The notes under the pieces are model-generated. The model did no database searches. It was not told the origin of the DNA and worked only from the letters and a program-made list of their open reading frames with translations. This document shows positions 33,094-45,487 of a stretch of DNA of 64,000 nt, one piece after another. Each line of letters begins with the position of its first letter. Within the stretch, counting starts at the first letter, position 1. Location: positions 1,273,501 through 1,337,500 of the forward strand of contig JAYKKM010000156.1 in the NCBI GenBank assembly GCA_035772405.1, in the 5' to 3' direction. The translations under genes and the position numbers were made by a program. The stretch comes from Chrysogorgia sp. JL179-B06. Lineage: Eukaryota > Cnidaria > Anthozoa > Scleralcyonacea > Chrysogorgiidae.

Positions 33094-36000
33094 ATGAAGT
33101 AAGTAAAGAAAGAAAGAATCCTTTTCAATCCTGTTCAAAAGAATGAATGTTCTTCAACTTATTTGAGTAGAGCTAAGCCTGATTTATTGAAAAATTTCTC
33201 ACAAGCTTTATATTTGAAAATGAGCAGATAGTTTGACCAACATCCTCTGGCGATAATGGCCTCCGGCCCTCCAGTGCTCTTACATGAAAGATGTTTTGTC
33301 CAAACGATTCGCTTTCTTTTCTTTAACAAATAAGCGCCAGGCTTGTTTGCTTGTATCTTATCTTTAAAATAGAGTTTACCATTTCGTGCATGGTGTATTT
33401 TGAGCTTCATTTCAGTACAATTTCACCAACTATAATCGTTTCACTATAAACGTATTATAAACGTGTGATAGTTATTTCTCATTCTCGCTAGGTTAGAGGT
33501 GTGTAATTATAGCGGGTACAAGATTTACCCGGGCCATGGGAAACGTTTCATTCGCCTGGACGGGAAGGTAAGTCCTCATTTAAAAAATAATATGTTGGGG
33601 GATTCAGATGACCCTCTTATCTATCAAATAACTATATATTTATCCAAATATATGGCTAGTGTGGCGGCTTGTGCTTAGATTGTATATGCACATGCTCAAA
33701 AAGCGGTTGTAATCTCAGCATGCACAACAATGGTATGAGATTGTCCCTCTGTGCTTGGAATGAATGAATGAATGAATGAATGATTTTATTAAAGAGTGAA
33801 AATATCCACATAGTGGTTTTTCATTTTTTCACTCTATTTACAATAATTAATACAAAATTTAATTATAAGCTATAACAATAAAATATACTAAATAAACGAA
33901 ATACAAAAAGATAAATACAAAATATTAACAAAATACATCTATTTTATAAAATTACTAAAGGTTGCTCTAACTGCCCTTTTAAAACTGAATAGGTTTGTTT
34001 TTTCTCTTATGTATAAAGGCAGATTATTCCATAATGTTGGCCCCCAGTACTCAAAAGATCTTTTTCGACTATTCGTACGTAGTTTGGGAATGGCCAAGTT
34101 CCCTTTTACAGAAGATCTTGTTCTGTAATTATGTTTATTTGTCAATGGTATCAGCATGTCAGAAAGATATACTGGACCATTACCATTTAGACATTTATAA
34201 AGTAAGGAACAACGTTGGATGTGACAACGGTCAGACATTCGGAGCCAATTTAGTTCGTCCAATAAAGGTGTCACATGATCAAACTTTTTTGACTTTGTTA
34301 CAGTTTGTGCAGCTGCATTTTGAATTTTCTGCACAATATCCTGAACTCCCTTGTTGGCATTACCATAAACAATATTGCCGTACTCCACTCTAGAAAGAAC
34401 TACAGAGTTGACAAGATGTTTGAAGGTGTCTCTGGGCATACACTCACGAATTGATTTCAATTGCCGAAGTTTACCAATACTTTCTTTCCAGAGTTTCTCA
34501 ACATGTGGTTTCCATGAGAGGTGTTGGTCAAAAATCATACCTAGATTGACTACTTGATCTTGTGTCTTGATACATTTTCCATCAATTACTAATTCAATAT
34601 GTTGAATATCATTAATTTTTGAAAGTTGTTTACTTGTTCCAATTATAAGGAATTGATACTTGCCAATATTAGGCTTTAGTTTGTTTGTTATCAACCAAGT
34701 ATTTATAAGTGTAAGTTCTGATTTCATTTGACTCAGCGATGTATACAGCTCAGAAACTTTGCAGTTTTTGTACAGTTGCTGATCATCGGCGTAAAGATGT
34801 AAATTTGATGGTTTCCATCCGTTTGTAACAGAGTGCTGAGCAAGAATTTCTGGTAATTCATTTATGTAGAGTATAAACAAAATGGGGCCTAATACAGACC
34901 CTTGCGGAACACCACAAGTTAGTTTTAAAGAATTTGACCTTGAACACCCAATTTTAACACATTGTGTTCTATCATCCAAATAATTTGTGAACCACTCCAG
35001 GGATGTACCGGTAATTCCATATTTACTAAGCTTATCCAAAAGCATTCCATGATCGATGCTGTCAAAGGCTTTACTGAGATCTAATAAAGTAAGTAGTGTG
35101 ATTTCTTTGTTTTCCATTGAATTAAACATATCATTTGTTATACAAGTCAAGGCAGTGATCGTCGAAAGTCCCCTGAGATAGCTTGATTGAAATTTGTATA
35201 TAGCAAAGAGTTTTCATTCAAATAAGTTATCAACTGCCTGCATACCAATTTCTCCAATACCTTTGACAGAATGGGAAGAACAGAGATGGGTCGGTAGTTC
35301 AATTTGATATTTTTATCGCCCTTTTTAAAAATTGGAGTCACAAGGGCTGATTTCCACTCAGCAGGTATAACAGACTGTTCGATAGAGAGATTAATTAAAT
35401 AAGTGATAGATTCCTGTACAGAATAAACACCCAGCGCCATCTTCAGCGTCCTGATATCAATAGTATCGATACCAGTAGCTTTGTCACTAGATAAACTTGA
35501 AATAACTTGTACAACTTCGGACAATGTAACTTGTCTTAATTCAAAATGAGACGTGATATTGAAAGGGAAATTAAAACCATCACCAACTGGATTAAATTCT
35601 GACTGTATTTGTTGACCTATACTTGTAAAATATTTATTGAAATTATCGGCACAGACTTTCGCATCGTCACATTCAGGAAAATTTGGATTATACTTAGATG
35701 ATGGAAAAACTTGTCGTATGATTCTCCATAGTTCTCTAGGACATTGCTTTTTTTCATTAATTAACCGATTGTAGTATTCAGTTTTAGCTTGTTTAACTGA
35801 AGTCTTAATTTTGTTACGCATCACCAAGTATCTGTCCCATAGAATCTTTTTCTCTGTTTCATTGGTGGATTTTAATGCCTTTTTATAAATCTTATCCCTT
35901 TGGATTATCATAATTTGCAAATCAGATGTAAACCATGGTTTCCCCGTCTGACGGATCTTTATTATTTTGATTGGAGCATGTTTATTTAATACTTCAGTAT

Positions 36001-37568
36001 ATAAGGATTTCCATGCGTTCCAACTATCTTCAACGTCGTCAAAAGTTTTTATCACATCCCATGGGACCCTCTCAAGATCATTCCGAAAAGCACTAGCTTC
36101 AAAGTTTTTTAATGATCGAAATTCCTTGAAGCATGCTTTAGGTTTCTTAATTTTTTTCTTGATGATACAGTACACGATAGAATGGTCACTTATATTTGAG
36201 GCAAGTGTCCCTGAGTCAGCAACAAGGGATTCATTGTTTACAGCGATTATATCAATCAGCGTTCCACTATTATTGGTGACTCGCGTTGGCTGCTTGATCA
36301 ACTGGGTCAAATGATGGGTTTCAAATAATCTGTTTAAAAGTTTGGTATTAGAATAGTCTGCACGGAGTAGATCACAATTTAAGTCTCCAGTAACAATAAT
36401 ATTCTTATAATTTATCACAGCATGTTCAACATTAAGATAAAGCTTTTCAAATTGATCATGTGTTGAATCAGGTGGACGATAAACACAACCAAGCAATAGT
36501 GGACAGCCTTTGGAGAATTTGCATTCAATCCATACAGTCCAACCTGTATTAGTAAAGTTGGCTACCCAAATTGCCACTTTATTACATGTATACAGGTTGG
36601 GACCAGAGGGTTGGGCCTCTTCAGTACAGGGTGTGTGTGTGGTTGAATTTCAATTTTATTAGCGTATTATACATTAGCAACTCATTCAAGCTATAAACAA
36701 TAACAACTGTAACTGTATAAATGGAAATATTCATTAAACAGTTAAGCCCATAAACTTGAAATCCAAAATTTTCCTCTACTATTTATGCAGCCCTCAAAAA
36801 CGAGGTCGAAGGAGGAAAAAACATTCGGCAATGTCGACCTAAATGCCGACCTATCAACCTTTCAGGTCGGCAAATTTTTGCCGACCTTAATTCAGCCAAA
36901 GAAAGAATTTTTTTGGTGCTGATAGCTGTTAAAAAGTCAGCGATTATAGAATTCGATTACAGATTTTAAAAAATGCCGAGACGTGCCGACCTACATCAGA
37001 TTTAGGTCGGCATTTTTTTGCTGACCTCAATTTTGGCGGTTTTCGAGGGCTGTTTATGATATCAGTCAATGAAATACAGAAATATGCAGTAATGAACAAT
37101 AACGGCTTTGTTGAAGGATCCTTTTTAAGCAAACAAATGATGCCTAAAATATATAGTAGGTTTTCAAAAAATGTTTGTTGTATGTGTACCAGCGTACCCA
37201 TTCCCTAATAAACTAAGCGAACACGTGTAAAAATGTAGTTTGCTATGACCTGCCATTGAACATCAGTCCCTCAGAGCTTTGATACAATTTACTGGTAACC
37301 ACAATGCCTAATCCTTCTAGTGCTTCAATTTTTTGAATAAAAAGTGTGAAGGCTCATTTCTCATGAAGAGAAATCCTCGTAAAATCTCGTGGACTGTGTT
37401 ATATCGACGGAAAAACAAGAAAGGCTCAATTGAAGAAGTCGCTAAGAAGAGGACTAGACGAAATGTGAAATTCCAGCGAGCCATCCAGGGAGCGACTTTG
37501 GAAAATATAATAGCCAAAAGAAACCAGAAGCCTGAAGTGCGAAAGGCTCAAAGAGAACAAGCTATTCG
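33094..37568 (+). CDS. RPL24: Ribosomal protein eL24, first three exons
   Basis: Exon 1 holds only ATGAA (33094-33098). Exon 2 is 33492-33567 and encodes [19 protein letters not shown]. Exon 3 is 37321-37568 and encodes [20 protein letters not shown], then [26 protein letters not shown] and [19 protein letters not shown]. This is an almost residue-for-residue match to eukaryotic eL24 through its conserved core: a 60S subunit protein bridging to the 40S subunit. Splice phases are consistent. Exon 3 ends with CG before GTAAGT. The usual Lys/Ala-rich C-terminal part (about 45-50 residues) was not found downstream in the window, where large transposons follow. Intron 2 contains a LINE in the opposite orientation. 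Confidence 0.93.
33759..36590 (-). mobile_element. 5'-truncated CR1/L2-like LINE in RPL24 intron 2
   Basis: Minus-strand ORF2 in two frames. 36577-35147 has the end of the endonuclease ([33 protein letters not shown]) and the start of the reverse transcriptase ([20 protein letters not shown]). 35150-33939 has [26 protein letters not shown], the catalytic LYADD, and the C-terminal [12 protein letters not shown] block. The frame changes by one base near 35190. The 3' end carries a (CATT)n tail at 33759-33783. The start of the endonuclease and any ORF1 are missing. Only one frameshift is visible, so the insertion is fairly young; it lies antisense to the host gene. Confidence 0.88.
36788..37052. 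mobile_element. MITE, hAT-like, 6-bp target duplication TTTATG
   Basis: Termini CAGCCCTCAAAAACG and an imperfect inverse ending CGAGGGCTG, flanked by TTTATG (36782-36787 and 37053-37058). The interior holds inverted copies of AGGTCGGCA. It lies in RPL24 intron 2. Confidence 0.7.
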
Positions 37569-37634
37569 GTAAGTTTTGATGGTGACTTCTCAAACCCCCT
37601 GGACATGGCCGTAGAGTGAAGCAATAGATCATTA

Positions 37635-37875
37635 TGCGCCAAAAACTGTGGAAATTAGAAGCTTTGATATGTTGGGTAATTTTAAGTCAGCAGTTAAGAC
37701 TTTTCTTTTTTAAAATTAATAGTTTGTTTTTTTTGTTCATAGTGGTAATATATGTAGTAGGCTTTATCTTATAATGAAACTGTAATAAGTTTTATCAGTA
37801 AATTTAAGAATATATTGTTTTAAGAGCATTGAGACTATTGTATAATGCTCCTAATACGTTTATTATTATTATTAA
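37635..37875 (+). pseudogene. LINE 3' end fragment
   Basis: Matches the last about 110 bp of the LINE fragment at the right edge of the window ('tagtggtaatatatgtagta'). It ends in a (TTA)n tail near 37858-37872. Confidence 0.65.
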
Positions 37876-38542
37876 TGATAGCATGACAAAAAAATAGTTA
37901 TTACTCGGCTAAAGTAGTACCTGTGGTAGCTGAGTCGAGGTTTCAGCAGCGTTTCTGTATTATTTTTTGGGTTGACAAATTGCAATTATTGCATCATCCC
38001 GAAAGGCTTTGCAAAACCACACGGTGTGCTCATCTTCATGCATCGTCTTTGTTCACTATTGCTCCAGTGTTCAAACTATCCAAAGAAATATACGGTAGTA
38101 AAGTTGTGATAAGATTCACAAGGTGACCTGTACCTTACCTAGGGTTGCAAATTGAGGAATTTGCAAAGAGAACATTGATTTCTGTCTATTCTATTGTGTG
38201 TTTTACAGGACACAATTAAGCACAAGTAGCCCAAGTTAATTCGCTGGTGGGCATTTTGTTCATGTATGTTCTGGCATTGGTGAACAATCTGTCACATCTG
38301 ACACCAAACATTTAATAACATTGCTTGCTTATTCTCTGTGATGACTTACTTTTCTACCTACATTGTTTGAGGTAATGAACCTATGAGAACGATGAATTGT
38401 CTGAGAGAAACGATGGTTGTCCAATACTGTAGCAAGCATACGGATCGTTAGTTTCGTGAAATGTTGGTTACGATCGGACAAGTCGTTTTGTCATTACGAC
38501 TCGTAAAACGTACGAGCCGTAGCGGACTGTATCGTATATTTC

Positions 38543-41500
38543 ACCATCCGTAAATCTAGATTTTCGATCCGTACGAGTCGTAACGGATGGTAAGGTAATT
38601 CTCCATCCGTAAATATAGTGTGTCGATCCGTACGGGTCGTGACGAACCGTATACTACATTTCTCCATCCGAGAATATAATAAGTATCGTGTGTAGCTAAG
38701 GTAGCCCTCAAAAAAGTTGTCGATCCGTACGAGTCGTATCGGATGGTAAGCTAATTCTCCATCCGTAAATATAGTGTGTCGATCCGTACGGGTCGTGACG
38801 AACCGTATACTACATTTCTCCATCCGTGAATATAATAAGTATCGTGTGTAGCTAAGGTAGCCCTCAAAAAAGTTGTCGATCCGTACGAGTCGTATCGGAT
38901 GGTAAGGTAATTCTCCATCCGTAAATATAGTGTGTCGATCCGTACGGGTCGTGACGAACCGTATACTACATTTCTCCATCCGTGAATATAATAAGTATCG
39001 TGTGTAGCTAAGGTAGCCCTCAAATAAGTTGTCGATCCGTACGAGTCGTATCGGATGGTAAGCTAATTCTCCATCCGTAAATATAGTGTGTCGATCCGTA
39101 CGGGTCGTGACGAACCGTATACTACATTTCTCCATCCGAGAATATAATAAGTATCGTGTGTAGCTAAGATAGCCCTCAAAAAAGTTGTCGATCCGTACGA
39201 GTCGTATCGGATGGTAAGCTAATTCTCCATCCGTAAATATAGTGTGTCGATCCGTACGGGTCGTGACGAACCGTATACTACATTTCTCCATCCGTGAATA
39301 TAATAAGTATCGTGTGTAGCTAAGGTAGCCCTCAAAAAAGTTGTCGATCCGTACGAGTCGTATCGGATGGTAAGGTAATTCTCCATCCGTAAATATAGTG
39401 TGTCGATCCGTACGGGTCGTGACGAACCGTATACTACATTTCTCCATCCGTGAATATAATAAGTATCGTGTTGTAGCTAAGGTAGCCCTCAAAAAAGTTG
39501 TCGATCCGTACGAGTCGTATCGGATGGTAAGGTAATTCTCCATCCGTAAATATAGTGTGTCGATCCGTACGGTTCGTGACGAACCGTATACTACATTTCT
39601 CCATCCGTGAATATAATAAGTATCGTGTGTAGCTAAGGTAGCCCTCAAAAAAGTTGTCGATCCGTACGAGTCGTATCGGATGGTAAGCTAATTCTCCATC
39701 CGTAAATATAGTGTGTCGATCCGTACGGGTCGTGACGAACCGTATACTACATTTCTCCATCCGTGAATATAATAAGTATCGTGTGTAGCTAAGGTAGCCC
39801 TCAAAAAAGTTGTCGATCCGTACGAGTCGTATCGGATGGTAAGCTAATTCTCCATCCGTAAATATAGTGTGTCGATCCGTACGGGTCGTGACGAACCGTA
39901 TACTACATTTCTCCATCCGTGAATATAATAAGTATCGTGTGTAGCTAAGGTAGCCCTCAAATAAGTTGTCGATCCGTACGAGTCGTATCGGATGGTAAGC
40001 TAATTCTCCATCCGTAAATATAGTGTGTCGATCCGTACGGGTCGTGACGAACCGTATACTACATTTCTCCATCCGAGAATATAATAAGTATCGTGTGTAG
40101 CTAAGGTAGCCCTCAAAAAAGTTGTCGATCCGTACGAGTCGTATCGGATGGTAAGGTAATTCTCCATCCGTAAATATAGTGTGTCGATCCGTACGGGTCG
40201 TGACGAACCGTTATACTACATTTCTCCATCCGTGAATATAATAAGTATCGTGTGTAGCTAAGGTAGCCCTCAAAAAAGTTGTCGATCCGTACGAGTCGTA
40301 TCGGATGGTAAGCTAATTCTCCATCCGTAAATATAGTGTGTCGATCCGTACGGGTCGTGACGAACCGTATACTACATTTCTCCATCCGTGAATATAATAA
40401 GTATCGTGTGTAGCTAAGGTAGCCCTCAAAAAAGTTGTCGATCCGTACGAGTCGTATCGGATGGTAAGCTAATTCTCCATCCGTAAATATAGTGTGTCGA
40501 TCCGTTACGGGTCGTGACGAACCGTATACTACATTTCTCCATCCGTGAATATAATAAGTATCGTGCGTAGCTAAGGTAGCCCTCAAAAAAGTTGTCGATC
40601 CGTACGAGTCGTATCGGATGGTAAGGTAATTCTCCATCCGTAAATATAGTGTGTCCATCCGTACGGGTCGTGACGAACCGTATACTACATTTCTCCATCC
40701 GTGAATATAATAAGTATCGTGTGTAGCTAAGGTAGCCCTCGAAAAAGTTGTCGATCCGTACGAGTCGTATCGGATGGTAATCTAATTCTCCATCCGTAAA
40801 TATAGTGTGTCGATCCGTACGGGTCGTGACGAACCGTATGCTACATTTCTCCATCCGTGAATATAATAAGTATCGTGTGTAGTTAAGCTAGCCCTCAAAA
40901 AAGTTGTCGATCCGTACGAGTCGTATCGGATGGTAAGCTAATTCTCCATCCGTAAATATAGTGTGTCGATCCGTACGGGTCGTGACGAACCGTATACTAA
41001 ATTTCTCCATCCGTGAATATAATAAATATCGTGTGTAGCTAAGGTAGCGCCCTCAAAAAAGTTGTCGATCCGTACGAGTCGTATCGGATGGTAAGCTAAT
41101 TCTCCATCCGTAAATATAGTGTGTCGATCCGTACGGGTCGTGAATATAATAAGTATCGTGTGTCACTAAGGTAGCCCTCGAAAAAGTTGTCGATCCGTAC
41201 GAGTCGTATCGGATGGTAATCTAATTCTCCATCCGTAAATATAGTGTGTCGATCCGTACGGGTCGTGACGAACCGTATGCTACATTTCTCCATCCGTGAA
41301 TATAATAAGTATCGTGTGTAGTTAAGCTAGCCCTCAAAAAAGTTGTTGATCCGTACGAGTCGTATCGGATGGTAAGCTAATTCTCCATCCGTAAATATAG
41401 TGTGTCGATCCGTACGGGTCGTGGCGAACCGTATACTACATTTCTCCATCCGTGAATATAATAAGTATCGTGTGTAGCTAAGGTATAGCCCTCAAAAAAG

Positions 41501-41990
41501 TTGTCGATCCGTACGAGTCGTATCGGATGGTAAGCTAATTCTCCATCCGTAAATATAGTGTGTCGATCCGTACGGGTCGTGACGAACCGTATACTAAATT
41601 TCTCCATCCGTGAATATAATAAATATCGTGTGTAGCTAAGGTAGCGCCCTCAAAAAAGTTGTCGATCCGTACGAGTCGTATCGGATGGTAAGCTAATTCT
41701 CCATCCGTAAATATAGTGTGTCGATCCGTACGGGTCGTGAATATAATAAGTATCGTGTGTCACTAAGGTAGCCCTCGAAAAAGTTGTCGATCCGTACGAG
41801 TCGTATCGGATGGTAATCTAATTCTCCATCCGTAAATATAGTGTGTCGATCCGTACGGGTCGTGACGAACCGTATGCTACATTTCTCCATCCGTGAATAT
41901 AATAAGTATCGTGTGTCACTAAGGTAACCCTCAAAAAAGTTGTCGATCCGTACGAGTCGTATCGGATGGTAAGCTAATTCTCCATCCGTA
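38543..41990. repeat. 156-bp satellite array, about 22 copies
   Basis: The unit starts at 'gttgtcgatccgtacgagtc' and repeats every 156 bp (38716, 38872, ...). Each unit contains two CGATCCGTACG boxes and two CCATCCGT boxes. 156 is a multiple of three, so one minus frame stays open (TDRHTIFTDGEL, YLLYSRMEKCSIRF). Single-base indels break it repeatedly, and nothing suggests coding constraint. Near 41.1-41.9 kb a group of about four units with internal deletions is itself duplicated with a period of 597 bp. Confidence 0.93.
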
Positions 41991-42125
41991 AATATATAAA
42001 CGCGCCATATGACTACCGTATGTTATTTGAATATTGCAAAGCCAAAGCTATATGATCGCCTTTATACGTGGTTTATATTCTGCATTCATTCTGCTGGGCC
42101 TGCTGGCCTAATGCTGAACACTTGT

Positions 42126-43838
42126 ACGATATTATTATGATATTAAGCTGTGTATTTTCGTTTACCCATTGTAAATGAATTAGTATTTGTAATCAGTATA
42201 TACGAGCTGTACGAAGCGCACGGATCGTAAGTTGTTTAATTTTGTAAGGTTGTCATGTGCTCGCTCAGCTGGAGTTGATTGGTCGTTGAACTGACGGATC
42301 GTTTATAAATCATCATGTATATATGACAAGCGACGTCATATAAATTCATATTCCTTGAGCGATTGCAAGGTTTTTTGAGAACGAGGCAATCCTGTATAAA
42401 TCATCATGTATATATGACAAGCGACGTCATATAAATTCATATTCCTTGAGCGTTTGCAAGGTTTTTTGAGAACAAGGCAATGCTATATGACACGACGTGA
42501 TATATAAATCATCATGTATATATGACAAGCGACGTCATATAAATTCATATATCTTGAGCGTTTGCAAGGTTTTTTGCGAACAAGGCAATGCTGTATGACA
42601 CGACGTGATATATAAATCATCATGTATATATGACAAGCGACGTCATATAAATTCATATTCCTTTAGCTTTGCAAGGTTTTTTGAGAACGAGGCAATCGTC
42701 AGTATATAATACACGACGCGATAGAAGTTCATATTCGTTTAGCGTTTCAGGTGATTATGTTTATAGTTATATGACTTTAGCGCTTGATTGAGGAAAGTTT
42801 TTTAAGAACGAGGCAATCATGTATCACATGCTACGTAAAAGAAGTTGTTATTGCTTTAACGTTTCAAGGTGATTGTTAATATGGTTTTAAAGTTACGATA
42901 TTATTATGATATTAAGCTGTGTATTTTCGTTTACCCATTGTAAATGAATTAGTATTTGTAATCAGTATATACGAGCTGTACGAAGCGCACGGATCGTAAG
43001 TTGTTTAATTTTGTAAGGTTGTCATGTGCTCGCTCAGCTGGAGTTGATTGGTCGTTGAACTGACGGATCGTTTATAAATCATCATGTATATATGACAAGC
43101 GACGTCATATAAATTCATATTCCTTGAGCGATTGCAAGGTTTTTTGAGAACGAGGCAATCCTGTATAAATCATCATGTATATATGACAAGCGACGTCATA
43201 TAAATTCATATTCCTTGAGCGTTTGCAAGGTTTTTTGAGAACAAGGCAATGCTGTATGACACGACGTGATATATAAATCATCATGTATATATGACAAGCG
43301 ACGTCATATAAATTCATATATCTTGAGCTTTTCAATGTTTTTTTGCGAACAAGGCAATGCTGTATGACACGACGTGATATATAAATCATCATGTATATAT
43401 GACAAGCGACGTCATATAAATTCATATTCCTTTAGCTTTGCAAGGTTTTTTGAGAACGAGGCAATCGTCAGTATATAATACACGACGCGATAGAAGTTCA
43501 TATTCGTTTAGCGTTTCAGGTGATTATGTTTATAGTTATATGACTTTAGCGCTTGATTGAGGAAAGTTTTTTAAGAACGAGGCAATCATGTATCACATGC
43601 TACGTAAAAGAAGTTGTTATTGCTTTAACGTTTCAAGGTGATTGTTAATATGGTTTTAAAGTTACGATATTATTATGATATTAAGCTGTGTATTTTCGTT
43701 TACCCATTGTAAATGAATTAGTATTTGTAATCAGTATATACGAGCTGTACGAAGCGCACGGATCGTAAGTTGTTTAATTTTGTAAGGTTGTCATGTGCTC
43801 GCTCAGCTGGAGTTGATTGGTCGTTGAACTGACGGATC
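42126..43838. repeat. 769-bp tandem duplication, two copies plus a partial third
   Basis: 'acgatattattatgatatta' begins at 42126, 42895 and 43664, exactly 769 bp apart. The copies are nearly identical. Each contains four sub-repeats of about 100 bp with 'atatgacaagcgacgtcata'. Confidence 0.92.
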
Positions 43839-44350
43839 GTAAATCAAGTATTTTCGATCCGTACGATCCGTACGATCCGTACGGATGGTAAGGTCATTTG
43901 GTGAGGTGCAATGTTCTAGCTCAGCTGGACTTCATTTGTGAAGCGCAGGCTGCGCAGCATGACGCAATTAACCATTACGGAACGTAAATAACGTTTACCA
44001 TCCGTATACGATCCGTATGACTCACGAAACGAGAATGTAGATTACGGATCGTAAATCAAGTATTTTCGATCCGTACGATCGGTACGATCCGTACGGATGG
44101 TAAGGTCATTTGGTTAGGTGCAATGTTCTAGCTCAGCTGGACTTCATTCGTGAAGCGCAGGCTGCGCAGCATGACGCAATTAACCAAACGAAAATGTAGA
44201 TTACGGATGGTAAATAACGTTTACCATCCGTATACGATCCGTATGACTCACGAAACGAGAATGTAGATTACGGATCGTAAATACCGTTTACGATCCGTAT
44301 GAATCCATGAGCGAAGTCACGAAACGAAAATATAGATTACGGATGGTAAA
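43831..44350. repeat. Diverged repeats with ACGGATCGTA / TACGATCCGTA motifs
   Basis: Two to three copies of a unit of about 200 bp ('acggatcgtaaatcaagtat', 'agctcagctggacttcatt'). They share the short motif of the 156-bp satellite and so link both repeat types inside the same TIR-bounded element. Confidence 0.75.
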
Positions 44351-44629
44351 TAACCTTTACGATCCGTATGAATGCGACAGTATTGGACATGTATGATAAT
44401 AATAGGCATACATGAAGTACTTACCATTTAAACGTTGAAATATACAATTGAGAAACTAAATAGGGTACTTTACCGTTTCTTTCTTTAAATTGAAAAAGAT
44501 TAGAGGTATATTTAAAAGTATATTACAGTAAAATCAAAAGAGAAGGGCAGGGGAATACGTAAAATGTGCTGGTGATAAATCGTATATTATTATCAAACTT
44601 AAACCGCTGGCCAATGCGCCGCGAATTAT

Positions 44630-44805
44630 TAAATCGCAATATTATTTAGCTAAATCGCAATGTTATTTAGCTAAATCGCAATGTTATTTAGCTAAGTCGC
44701 AATGTTATTTAGCTAAATCGCAATGTTATTTAGCTAAATCGCAATGTTATTTAGCTAAGTCGCAATGTTATTTAGCTAAATCGCAATGTTATTTAGCTAA
44801 ATAAC
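44630..44805. repeat. 21-bp tandem repeat with ATTTAGCTAAAT palindrome
   Basis: About eight copies of AATCGCAATGTTATTTAGCT; each contains the palindrome ATTTAGCTAAAT. Confidence 0.92.
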
Positions 44806-44835
44806 ACAAAATTACACTAAATAGTTTTTTTACAA

Positions 44836-45115
44836 ACGGAGCAGGCCCAGTTTCTACGGAGCAGGCCTAGTTTCTGCGGAGCAGGCCTGGTTTCTACAGA
44901 GCAGGCCCAGTTTCTACGGAGCAGGCCTGGTTTCTACGGAGCAGGCCCAGTTTCTACGGAGCAGGCCTAGTTTCTACGGAGCAGGCCCAGTTTCTACGGA
45001 GCAGGCCTAGTTTCTACGGAGCAGGCCCAGTTTCTACGGAGCAGGCCTAGTTTCTACGGAGCAGGCCCAGTTTCTACGGAGCAGGCCCAGTTTCTACGGA
45101 GCAGGCCCAGTTTTT
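44836..45115. repeat. 20-bp tandem repeat GGAGCAGGCCCAGTTTCTAC
   Basis: About 14 copies alternating between GGCCCAG and GGCCTAG/GGCCTGG forms, just left of the Harbinger transposon. Confidence 0.92.
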
Positions 45116-45487
45116 TACAGTGTGAATGGGTGTCCCTTACGGGCCACCGTAGAAGGGACTAGAGGGGATCCTTTTACCCAGTATATATACTGGCGCGGCC
45201 AATGATTTCGTCAGTATAGGCCCATTTACACGACAAGAGTTTTTGGTACGGCACTCCAAATTTTGGCCCGCGGACCTATATTTTTTGGCCCGGCACTCTT
45301 GATTTTTGTCGTGTAAACGCAAAATTATGGGTCCGCGGGCCGAAAATTTTAAGCGGGCCGAGACCGCCTGGAGAGGTAGTCTCGGCCCGTCAAAAAGCGG
45401 TACCCGTACCCAAAATGTTGTAGCGTCAGCAATTTTTCTACCTGATTGTGCGGGAAATTATGGCGGGAACGACATGTTCGGGTAAAC

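Larger units (their letters stand above)
38418..44389. mobile_element. TIR-bounded element filled with tandem repeats
   Basis: The left end TGTCCAATACTGTAGCAAGC and the inverted right end (TGTCCAATACTGTCGCATTC on the minus strand) both run into CATACGGATCGT. The 5,972 bp between them are almost entirely repeats carrying CGATCCGTACG and CCATCCGTAAA motifs. No protein-coding gene was recognised. Target duplications are not clear. It may be a non-autonomous DNA transposon whose repeats derive from transposase-binding sites (inference). Confidence 0.6.

Noticed and set aside
38494..41890. Minus ORFs of up to 384 codons with a 52-residue period
   Set aside because: The 156-bp satellite unit is a multiple of three. 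Frames are broken by random indels between copies, so coding constraint is unlikely.
42300..43450. Minus ORF 43105-43425 (MNLYDVACHIYMMIY repeats)
   Set aside because: Follows the sub-repeats of the 769-bp tandem duplication; no evidence of coding.
44630..45115. Regularly spaced short repeats that could suggest a CRISPR array
   Set aside because: Units are contiguous without unique spacers, and the genome is eukaryotic.
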